Shown here one piece after another: positions 55,964 to 64,000 of a stretch of DNA of 64,000 nucleotides (position 1 is its first letter; every line of letters begins with the position of its first letter). The translations under genes were made by a program, and so were the position numbers. The notes beneath the pieces were generated by a model. It did not search any database. It saw only the letters and a list, made by a program, of their open reading frames with translations, and was not told the DNA's origin. Origin of the DNA: Sphingomonadales bacterium. Its GTDB lineage: Bacteria > Pseudomonadota > Alphaproteobacteria > Sphingomonadales > Sphingomonadaceae. Location of the stretch: contig JADJAC010000009.1 in assembly GCA_016704425.1 (NCBI GenBank), positions 76,540 through 140,539 on the forward strand. The letters run 5' to 3'.

Positions 55964-56966
55964 CCCGATCTCCCGCCTATCGTTCCCGGCGATCCTGCAA
56001 CGCTTCTTTGTCGAATATCTGCGCCAACATCGCGCTGTTAGCCCAAGTACGGTTGCAGCCTACCGCGACACGTTCCGGCTGCTGCTTGCCTTTGCGGAAC
56101 AGACCGTCGGCAAGGTGCCGACAAGTCTGACGCTCGACGATCTTGATGCGGAGCTGATCCTCGGCTTCCTTGATCACCTTGAGCGGGAAAGAGGTAACAG
56201 CGTGCGAAGCCGCAATGCGCGTCTCGCGGCAATCCGGTCGTTCCTGAAATACGCAGCCCATCAGGATCTGACCGCGCTGGCAACAATCGAGCGCAGCCTG
56301 TCGATCCCGCAAAAACGGTGTGACAAGCCCGTGCTCGGCTTCCTTAGCAGGCCCGAGATGGAAGCCATTATCGTTGCGCCCGACACCCGAAGCTGGGCCG
56401 GGCAGCGAGATCACGCAATGTTCACGCTGCTCTACAACACCGGTGCCCGCGTCTCGGAGATCATCGATCTGCGTGTTGGCGACATCGTTCTCGATGTGTC
56501 GCCGGTGGCGCACCTCCAAGGCAAAGGGCGAAAGCGGCGCAGCACGCCGCTTTGGAAAACCAGTGCCGCCGTCATCCGGCCTTGGCTCCGCCAACTCGCC
56601 AGTGCAGGCGCTGCTGACTTCGTCTTCCCGAGCAAGTCAGGGCGGCGGCTATCGCGATCCGCCGTGACATTGCGCCTCGCATTGGCAGTGAAACATGCCA
56701 CGCACGCCCATCCGCAACTCGCCGGGCGCGCGATCTCACCGCACACCATCCGGCATACGACCGCGATGCACCTGTTGCAGGCAGGCGTCGATATCACTGT
56801 GATCGCGCTCTGGCTCGGCCACGAAAGCCCAAGCACGACGCACATTTATCTGGAGGCAGACCTTGCCATGAAAGAAGAGGCACTCAGCCGGTTGCTGCCG
56901 ATCACAACGTCAGCGGCCAGATATCGGCCACCAGATCAACTGATGGCCTTCCTGCAAGGCCTTTGA
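55956..56966 (+). CDS. RIT tyrosine recombinase C
   Basis: A 336-residue integrase with Arg I in NTGARVSEIIDLRVGD, HxxR in PHTIRHTTAMHLLQAG, and the Tyr nucleophile in STTHIYLEADLAM. It is the best conserved XerC/D-like member of the three. It ends 61 bases before the right terminal repeat. Confidence 0.92.
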   Translation: MADPISRLSFPAILQRFFVEYLRQHRAVSPSTVAAYRDTFRLLLAFAEQTVGKVPTSLTLDDLDAELILGFLDHLERERGNSVRSRNARLAAIRSFLKYAAHQDLTALATIERSLSIPQKRCDKPVLGFLSRPEMEAIIVAPDTRSWAGQRDHAMFTLLYNTGARVSEIIDLRVGDIVLDVSPVAHLQGKGRKRRSTPLWKTSAAVIRPWLRQLASAGAADFVFPSKSGRRLSRSAVTLRLALAVKHATHAHPQLAGRAISPHTIRHTTAMHLLQAGVDITVIALWLGHESPSTTHIYLEADLAMKEEALSRLLPITTSAARYRPPDQLMAFLQGL

Positions 56967-57024
56967 TTATGTGCAGTCCCATCGAGCAAAAATGCCCAAC
57001 AGGACTGCCATCAACGAGAAAACT

Positions 57025-57192
57025 CTACATAATCTCAAAGGGATCATAATCGTGGATCACGCTGTCGGCATCGCCATCGAATTCGGATGTCGGGACGGCG
57101 GCGTAGCCGTTACCGGCGTGGAACAGGGTGACGCAAACCATCAGGGTGCGGGCGAGGCTCCAGGCGTGACGCTGTGCGATGGTGAGTGACAT
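57025..57192 (-). CDS. Small secreted protein ending inside the RIT repeat
   Basis: A 55-residue frame from ATG 57192 with a signal-peptide-like N-terminus (RTLMVCVTLFHAGNGYAA) and an acidic tail (SEFDGDADSVIHDYDPFEIM). The last eight residues are encoded by the right RIT terminal repeat, so the 3' end was either replaced or targeted by the element. Function unknown. The 320 bases from 57193 to 57512 hold no gene that I can support. Confidence 0.5.
   Translation of the reverse strand: MSLTIAQRHAWSLARTLMVCVTLFHAGNGYAAVPTSEFDGDADSVIHDYDPFEIM
57028..57052 (-). repeat. Right terminal inverted repeat of the RIT element
   Basis: On the minus strand it reads CGATTATGATCCCTTTG and continues AGATTATG, matching the left repeat at 24 of 25 positions. 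Confidence 0.88.
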
Positions 57193-57512
57193 GTTCGAGC
57201 TCCTGTCTCGGAGCAGGGACCATCCCCGCTCGACAGGCCCCGGACAGACGGCACAAAGCCGCAATCACCACGAAGGCGCAGACGCAGTGGCCGCACGCGC
57301 AGCGTAGCGGACCCTTCACGGGTTGATTGAAGGAGGCTTTGGGTCGGCCAACGGATTGGCCTTTGAGAGTGGGGTGGTTTCTGCGTGGCAGGGTTTACGC
57401 CTTGTCCTGACTGCCAGCTTTCAACTTGCCACAGAAAGACTTAGGATGCGGCTTAAACTGACTCTTGCTGGGCTCGCCATCGGCAGTGTTGGACTATCGA
57501 ATCGGGGACTTC

Positions 57513-59772
57513 ATGCCGTCTGACGCAAAGATAAGATCATTTTCGCTGGTCCTTTACTTGGTGGCGATGGTTCTTGTGCAGGCAACGATTATTGACACCG
57601 GACTCACGCCCAACAGCAATGCAATCTGGCTGTATTCAGGTATCGCGAGCCTGCTCTTGGGTAGTCGCTTACTAAATCCCTATTTCACGCCGCCCGCTGA
57701 CTCACTTACCAATGCCTTCGCCGCGCTATTGGCGATCATCCCCGCAGCACAAGAGATCGCGCCTTGGACCCCTGACGCATACGTGCTCGGGGCCGTCATC
57801 GCGTATGCCGCATTGTTGTCGGTTGTCGCGATTGGGGTTCTCCTCACCCGGCCCGCGCACGGCATACAGCCGGGGATGTTCTGGAGGTTATGCGATAGGG
57901 CGGTCAAGGGCGTCGGAGATCCACACATTATATTCACTGTGCTTGTCATCGCGTCGGCGTGGTTGTTCCACCGGGACAAGCCCGTCGAGGTATTCGCAAT
58001 CCTAGCGACGCTGACTGTGATCGTCGTCATTAAGCCACTTGAGTCGGTCGCGGCGTATCTCGTCTGGTGGCTCGGTCAGCCCAAGGTGCTGGCAAACACC
58101 GACGCAATCGGCACAGTCGTCGCCCATCAATCCCCCGGCATTGTCCTCATCCGGCAGGCGCAGTCGCAGGCATTGGGGACCGGAGTAGTCATGCGCGTGA
58201 CAGACCCGCACGGTCCCGAGCTGTTGGGAATCGCGCTCAACTACGTTGGGCGCGACGAGGGTAACCTCCTGCGGGTGTTGACGACCTCCATGCCGCAGCG
58301 ACTCGCGGGTGGAGGCCAGTCTTCCGCTGTAGCGGCAGACGTTGGGATGGCTCTGCCAATGCTAATCGACGACGACGAAGCCGCGAACATCTCGACGCTC
58401 CAATGGATCAAGCGCTTGCGGGGCATTGTGGATAGCGACAGCAGTCCGGATTACCTCTTGTTCGAGGTCATCGACGACGACGGCATAGCCGAGGGATGCC
58501 TCGCAGAGGTCCGAGTGGGTGACGAGCGTCAAGTCATCTATCAGGTGATCGATGGCGTTACGCGGGAGGAGGTCGTCCAGCAGAAGAACAAGTATGGATA
58601 CGCACGGGCCAAGGCTCGCAAGATCGGCGCGTGGGATGCAGCGGCGTCCAAGTTTGTGCCCGTACCTTGGATGCCTCGGCTCAATTCCCCGGTGTTCTTG
58701 ATGGAGAGCGACGACGCACCTCCCGCGCAAGACTGCATCGGCCATTTCCGCGGACGCCTCCACAGGGTGCGCGTGGACGTTCTGTTGCGTCACGCACAAC
58801 ACGGCCATCCTCGGCATTCTAGGTGTCGGGAAGAGTTTCCTTGCCATCGAACTGGTCGAGCGAATGATCGCGCAAGGCATAAAGGTTCTGTGCCTCGATC
58901 TAACCAACCAGTATGCGACGCTACTCAGCGACTTCATCGACCCGGCCTTCGAGGACGCAAAGCGGGCGGAGCTTGTGGCCGCTGGAAAGGGTGGAGTAGC
59001 CAATCAGAACAAGGAGTTGGGCGGCTCGCGCAACGCCTTCAAGCGGGCGGTACTCGAACAGGTCCGAGCATTTGTCACGGGCAGTGACGACCATTACCTC
59101 CGCGTGTTCAACCCCGCGCAATTCCGTGTTACCAAGCAAGCCTCGGGTATGTATCAGGGCAATGCGGACCTAGCCCACCTTACAGCCTCAGAGATAACAG
59201 CGATCTTCTCAGACGCCGCGCTATTCGTCTGCCAAGAGCTTGGTATGACGGACAAGGCTCGGCTGTGCCTGGTTTATGAAGAAGCGCACTCTCTCGTCCC
59301 TGAGTGGAATTCGGTCGCGGCTGATGGCGACAAGAGTGCAACAGCGACTAGCGCACGGGCCATTCTTCAGGGCCGCAAATACGGCCTGGGTTGCCTTCTA
59401 ATTACGCAGCGCACCGCAAACGTGACCAAGACCATCTTAAATCATTGCAACACGGTGTTTGCGATGAGGACCTTCGACGACACCGGCAAGGATTTCCTCG
59501 GCAACTACATCGGCTCAGACTACGCAGGCGTCTTACCCTCGCTGCAACCTCGCCACGCCGTAATATTCGGCAAGGGGTCGTCCTGCGAGAATCCCGTGCT
59601 GATCCGGTTGAACGATCAAGAAGCATTCCGACAGGTATTTCGCGCTGCCAATCCCCCGAAGGTCCCCACGCCCCAACCGCAGCCCGATGATGTCGGCGTA
59701 GCGGGTGATGTCGCTGCCGAGGGAACAGACGACACCGCTGCGAGGCCGACACCGTCGATCACTCAGTTTTGA
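57513..59772 (+). CDS. Membrane-anchored HerA-type ATPase (one frameshift)
   Basis: About 753 residues when two frames are joined by removing one base near TT 58785-58786. The N-terminus has four to six transmembrane helices (FSLVLYLVAMVLVQATI to SVVAIGVLLT and HIIFTVLVIASAWLF). A middle beta-rich region follows, then a HerA/FtsK-like ATPase: Walker A ILGILGVGKSFLAIEL (reconstructed), Walker B RLCLVYEEAHSLVPEW and LGCLLITQRTANV. ATG 57513 is preceded by GGGGAC. HerA proteins pump DNA and are frequent in phage defence. This one has no nuclease partner in the window. It lies directly beyond the RIT element. Confidence 0.82.
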
Positions 59773-59792
59773 TGCAATGTCACAGCGAGCAG

Positions 59793-60711
59793 TCATTCGA
59801 TCGCCCAAACTGAAATCCCCATCTTCCGGGCCTTATCGACAAGATTGGCATTGATGCCATTGCCTGGACAGGCGACCACTGCTTTGGGCAGCACTTCGAG
59901 CATCTGATCGTTGCGGCGGAACGGTGCGGCCTTCTTGAACCGGTTCCAGTCGGGCCGAAACGGGACATGCGTGATCTTGCGTGCCCGTGCCCAGAGCGAA
60001 GCGATGTGCTCGCCGCCCGTAGGATTGCCGCCGTGGAACAGGACCATGTCCGGATATTTGGCGAGAACCTTGTCGAGCGCGGCCCAGATGCGGTTGTGAT
60101 CCTGGTAGGCGGGGCCAGAGGTGAACGCGATGCGCGTGCCGACGGGCAGCATCGGTTCGGTTTCCGAACGGCGCTTGGCGGCAAGGAAGTCACGGCTGTC
60201 GATCATGGCTGCGGTCAGAGTGCGATGGTTGACCAGTGATCCGGTGCGCGGGGTCCAGGCTTTGCGGAAATGCGCCTCGAACTGGTCGGCGGCGGCTTCG
60301 CGCATGAACTCCATGGCGTTGCGGCGCTCGATCAGCCCTATACCCTCGCGTATTTGCCGTTCGAGCTCGACCGATTTGACCTCGGAGCCATCCTGTTCGC
60401 GCTGGCTGCGTTTCTGGGCGTCCTCATTGTCGTCGAGCTCGCGCTGGATGCGAAATTCGGCGCGGTGGAAGAGGTTGGCGAGCGACCAGCACAGGTCTTC
60501 GAGGTCGGGTTCGAGCCTGGTGTCGATCATGGTGGCGATGAGGGCGTCGAACATGCTCGGCGACGGCACCGGCAGCCATGCGCTCTTCGGGCAGCGGCCG
60601 CGGGTCGGCTTCGTCTGGAGAAGGGCGATAGCCGTAGAGGGCGATTTCATCGAGGAGATGGCCAGTGGGCGAGACTTCGTGATCGAGTTCGGAATCTGGC
60701 ATGTCGGTCAT
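59793..60711 (-). CDS. DUF2493 protein (one frameshift)
   Basis: About 305 residues after one-base correction near 60552-60556. N-terminal part from ATG 60711 (MTDMPDSELDHEVSPTGHLL), middle helical region (DALIATMIDTRLEPDLEDL; SQREQDGSEVKSVELERQI), and a C-terminal DUF2493/SLOG-like Rossmann domain (GTRIAFTSGPAYQDHNRIW; MVLFHGGNPTGGEHIASLW; VACPGNGINANLVDKARKMG). SLOG domains bind nucleotides or their derivatives. The family is a standard backbone gene here; function unknown. Confidence 0.82.
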
Positions 60712-60779
60712 GGCGCTTTTCCTTGGAGCCTTGGAACCGGGCACCTTGCCCGGCCTTCGTGGGCGTCCCTCTGACCGGC

Positions 60780-60924
60780 TGCGGGGAGGCCGCACCCGCA
60801 GGGCCGAAGCGGCAGCGGAGGATGGCGGGGAGCGGCTATTTTGCCTCGCGATGGAAAGGCGCGGGCGTTGCTGGTTGTCGCATTGCTTGATGCGATGCTT
60901 CCCGCGCCGCCGGAAAATAGCCGC
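60780..60924. promoter_or_regulatory. Structured leader element, copy B (upstream of DUF2493)
   Basis: Shares GGAGGATGGCGG and TTGCCTCGCGA with copy A. The hairpin here uses different bases in the same places: GCGGCTATTTT (60832-60842) pairs with AAAATAGCCGC (60914-60924), and GGCGCGGG (60858-60865) pairs with CCCGCGCC (60901-60908). CGCAT/ATGCG forms near the tip. No gene is visible in 60712-61080. Confidence 0.5.
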
Positions 60925-61079
60925 GTGACCGCCATTGCAGCCTCGCGGCTGCCGGTCTCTCGGACGCCACTCAAAGAAAGCCGGGCCTGGGCTGAAGCTG
61001 GCTCTGGACGATGCGCGCCGCCCCGCCCGATCCTCCGACCCCGTATCGGCTCAGCCGCAGTGACAGAAAGCGGAGCGAT

Positions 61080-62110
61080 CTTGCTCTGCAGCTGAAGGCG
61101 GATCCGCTGTCCTGATGCCCATGCGCCGTGCTGTCGGAGATCGTCACGTTGAAGTCGGCGAGGTCAGGCATGAGCGACACAGTTCGATCCCCGCTGCCTG
61201 TGCCCGGTCGGTCAGATCCCAAAGCTGCGTCGCCTGCCGCATCCCGGTCGCGTGCGACATAGAGGCGCTGGAGTGTTGGCGGGAACAGAATGGCGGCGAG
61301 ATGGGCCGACGAGGTTGCGGCTGCCATCGGCATGGTTGGCAGAACTTCGCGCAAGGATAACATGGTCTCGACGCCTCTGCCTGCGATCAGTATTTCGTGT
61401 GCCAGTTCCGAACCGGACAGCGTTGCCGAGAATGTTGCCCATGGCACGTCGCGGCGATGCGACCTTGGCCTTCATCCCGCCGGATGGATCGAGCCAGGTG
61501 CGGTGCGTGCCGGTCTGCGCATTATGCATCCGTCACAGCTGCGATCAGTGCCGGGAAAGCGCCGGGGGTTCCCGGGACATCATCGTCATTAGGCCGGTAG
61601 TAACAGCAGCGGATGGAAGCGCAGGGTTGGCAGGTCGGCAATGCCGCATGACGCCGCGTGACTGCAGGTAGCGTCGCCGCCAGCGATCCGATGATCGAAG
61701 CTTGAGGCGGCAAACAGTCGTTTGGCGGCAGTAGTCGACCCTGCGTTCGTTGGTTTGACCGGAAGTGCTTGCGAGTGCCGGCGTCGTCCGAAGCCGAAGG
61801 TGGTAGGCTGTGGAACCGTTCGGCTTCGCCGATGGTGTCAGCCGATCGTTCCGTGTCGCTGGTTGAGCCGGATGAGGCCGACGAGGTCGCCACGTTCGCC
61901 GGTCGCTGCATCAACTCCATTGCTGATCGTGCCGCGCTCGGTCTCGAACAGGCGGACATAGAGGCTAGGACCCGGCGTTACCGCGACGTCGCCGACCATC
62001 CAGTAGCGGCCCTCGCGCCGCCCGCGGGCGAGTTATTGAAGGCAAACGGCCTGTGCGTTCTGGCGAGCCGTCCCGACAGTTCCGCCGCGCGGGTGGAAAA
62101 ACCTGCTCAC
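61080..62110 (-). pseudogene. Toprim/DUF7146-type primase-like gene, broken
   Basis: Fragments in several frames keep family order. GRREGRYWMVGDV and TPGPSLYVRL lie near 61960-62020, DAATGERGDL follows, CCYYRPNDDD near 61590, HRTWLDPSGGMKAKVASPRRAM near 61460-61500, then GVETMLSLREVLPTMPMAAAT and LQRLYVARDRDAAGDAA (the Toprim DRD-like acidic motif) near 61250-61370, and MPDLADFN near 61170. An in-frame TAA at 62033-62035 and at least three frame changes break it. Ends are approximate. Confidence 0.7.
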
Positions 62111-62111
62111 G

Positions 62112-64000
62112 TCAGGCAGCCTTCCGGGCGAGGATACGGGCCAACGGATGGCGATCGAACAGGGCGCGTCGATCACCGCCGACCCCTGGCACCGCGTCGT
62201 CGGGGACGAACAGACGCAGTTTCCAGCTGACGATCTCGGAAACAGACCAGCGGCCTTCAGCCGGTCTGACCGCCGTCGATGCGAACCCGGTGAGCCCGAT
62301 CCGGTTCACCTGCATCAGCCGGGAACGGCGCAGTTGCAGGCCGTCGGCGAGGTCGAAAACGGTATGGCCTTACGAAGAAGGGCAAGTGCCTGCGGCGGCG
62401 ACAGTATCGGCGCGTCCGGTCCAGCCGTGGCACTCGCTGCCCGCCGGAGAGACCCCTGCGCCCAACAATGCTACCGCCATCGTCGGTCTGGAGCCGGTAA
62501 ACGCGGGTCGATTCCTCAGGAAGCGTTTCCAGATCGGAAGCAGCAAGCCGGTGACGATGTGCAGTTCGCTTGCCGTGAACTCCCAACCTGCGCCATTTGG
62601 CCTGCCAGGCCGCAGAGAACGTGCGCCTCGTCTACGCCTCTACGCTGGTCTCCGCGAGATGGCTCAGCGCGAAGTTCAACCGCTCCATCGGCCGGACCAG
62701 GCGGACCCGGCGTTCGACCTCGCCATCGTCAAGCATCACACTGCGCGCGGGAAATTGGACGGCAGCGCGTTTTTCGAGCGGGCGTTGATCAGCAGCCGCG
62801 CCCCCGGCTCGCCTCCCAAGTCGAGCGCCCGGTCGAGCGTCACCGGCCGGTTGCGCCCGCGCATGGCGATGGTGAGCAGCCGGGTCTCGGCCCCGGTGCC
62901 GGGTGGACGTAGATCGGCTCCGCACACCATGCTGGTGACGGCGTGAAGCCGTCCGCAACCAGAGTTTCCAGCCCGACATCGCCCTGGTTTCTGCCGCGAT
63001 CGCGCTCTCGACCTTGGCGCTGAGCAACTGCTCGAACACCGTGAACAGCACGTTCTGCATCGAAATTGTGAGCGCCAGCAGCCGGTTGAGGAAGGTCGTA
63101 ATCGGCGGCAGTTCGTCCCTGAGACAGCCGCTACCGTCTGTGAGCGACAGGCCGGTCATCGCCTCGAACGTCGCCAGCGAGCAGCGCTTGACCTCGTCCG
63201 CGTCGATCAGCAGGCAGAACTGGCTGAGCGCACGCAGGGCATAGGGGCTTTCGAGATTGTCCTCGGGGCGGAACAGGCCCTGACCGCCGGTCTGGCGTTG
63301 CCCGCGGGTGATCGCGCCCAGCGTGTCGAGCCGCCGCGCAATGGTCGAAAGGAAGCGCTTCTCCGAAGGGACATCGGTGGCAACGGGACGGAACAGCGGC
63401 GGCTGCGTTCCTGATTGGTGCGGTTTGTGCACCCGAGACCCTGGATCGCGGGTATCCGCCTTCCAGCCCGCTTCGAGCAGTAAGTGATGCCGAGCCGCTG
63501 GTTCCCCGGCGCCGAGATCCCGCATGATAGTTGCGCCCCGGCGCCGCGGAAGTAGGAAGATCGAGGATCTGCTTCCTGGGGTCCTCCATGAACGCCTTGC
63601 GCTTCGGCGAGGTTGTGCAGGGCTGGCGCCGGTTCTCGACCGCGGAGCCGTACGCCAGTCCGGCATGGACCTTGCGCACGATGCGCCGCGAGCGCCCTGT
63701 CACCTCGGCGAACATGTCAGTCCCCGAACCGCTGGACGATCTGGTCGTGGAGCGCGCCTTGTACCTGTTCCATAGACGCAAGCTCGGTCGATCAGCCAAT
63801 GGCGCCGTTCGATGTGGTTTCGCGGCACTTCACGACATTGCCATCCTCGTCATAGGCCTTGATGCGAGATTGCCATCCCGCCAGGAAGCTCTGCTGGAGC
63901 TCGGTCGGGAAGCTGTGCAGCGTGCCAGTCCAGGACATATTCTTTGCAGTCGCAGTTTATGTCGAGCGTGGCGGCGGGAGGCGCAGGTTTTCTTCGGTTT
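62112..64000 (-). pseudogene. Strawberry-notch-like helicase/NTPase, broken and cut by the window edge
   Basis: The C-terminal part of a strawberry-notch family protein in many pieces: SWTGTLHSFPTELQQ near 63940, KAFMEDPRKQILDLP near 63600, QPPLFRPVATDVPSEKRFLS and GQGLFRPEDNLESPYA near 63250-63420, ELPPITTFLNRLLALTISMQ near 63090, LDDGEVERRVRLVRPMERL near 62690, EESTRVYRLQTDDGGSIV near 62480, EIVSWKLRLFVPDD near 62220. There are more than six frame changes in 1.9 kb. The N-terminal helicase motifs lie beyond the window. Confidence 0.7.

Larger units (their letters stand above)
53624..57052 (+). mobile_element. Recombinase-in-trio (RIT) element
   Basis: A 3.4-kb unit of three overlapping tyrosine-recombinase genes in one direction, bounded by 25-bp inverted repeats (53624-53648 and 57028-57052, one mismatch). 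Three different recombinases in tandem with short gene overlaps and terminal inverted repeats is the definition of RIT elements. No passenger gene lies inside. The left end contains an extra GCGATTATG copy about 26 bases outside the repeat. Confidence 0.9.

Noticed and set aside
1..64000. CRISPR array, tRNA or rRNA genes
   Set aside because: No regularly spaced repeats with spacers, and no cloverleaf or rRNA segments were seen on either strand.

Overview
The window is GC-rich (roughly 60-65% G+C by eye) and reads like an alphaproteobacterium of the Sphingomonadaceae type. The evidence is codon use, a TrbBCDEJKLFGI transfer operon ending in a DUF2274 gene, and a RepA / AlpA / DUF2840 / TraF / DUF736 / DUF2285 / DUF2493 / Toprim / strawberry-notch gene set, which I recall as the usual backbone of sphingomonad integrative-conjugative elements and large plasmids. 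Most of the window is therefore one conjugative element. Neither element end, no integrase-att pair and no tRNA gene is visible.

Layout. 0-3 kb: a CnrYXH-like ECF sigma / sensor / anti-sigma operon, divergent from copC-copD (metal response). 3-13.6 kb: a LysR regulator, then the mating-pair-formation operon trbB to trbI on the minus strand. 13.8-14.5 kb: an SRAP (HMCES/YedK) protein. 14.6-40.6 kb: a complete Dpd (7-deazapurine in DNA) modification-restriction island, all on the minus strand. 40.9-50.3 kb: CopG-like protein, TraG coupling protein, an AT-rich orphan gene, relaxase, lytic transglycosylase, DUF736, TraF peptidase, DUF2840, RepA with iteron-like repeats, and an AlpA-like protein. 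50.4-53.4 kb: DUF2285 proteins, a small XRE regulator, a second DUF736 and a small membrane protein. 53.6-57.1 kb: a recombinase-in-trio (RIT) element with 25-bp terminal inverted repeats. 57.5-59.8 kb: a membrane-anchored HerA-type ATPase. 59.8-64 kb: DUF2493, then badly broken Toprim and strawberry-notch genes.

The Dpd island falls into two overlapping-gene blocks. The upstream block (dpdC, a second dpdB-like gene, dpdA, dpdB-like, queE, queD, queC, a membrane protein, a HAD phosphatase) makes preQ0, exchanges it for guanine in DNA and converts it to the amide. The downstream block (dpdE-F-G-H-I-J-K-D) holds three helicases, an ATPase and a phospholipase D-like nuclease that restrict unmodified DNA. 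The island lies between the traG/CopG genes and trbB, which looks like a cargo site of the transfer backbone. Unusual points are two DGQQR (DpdB-like) proteins flanking dpdA, a QueD without the usual catalytic cysteine, and a coupled membrane protein plus HAD phosphatase not in the canonical dpdA-K list as I remember it.

A caution for every reader: at least a dozen genes carry single- or double-base frameshifts, mostly in short homopolymer runs (trbE/trbJ, dpdD twice, dpdF, HAD, membrane protein twice, relaxase, traF, DUF2840, AlpA, DUF2285, herA, DUF2493, and many in the last 3 kb). This pattern is more typical of an uncorrected long-read assembly than of decay, except perhaps at 61-64 kb. 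Functional statements about these genes assume the frames can be joined. No database search was run; family names rest on motif recognition.
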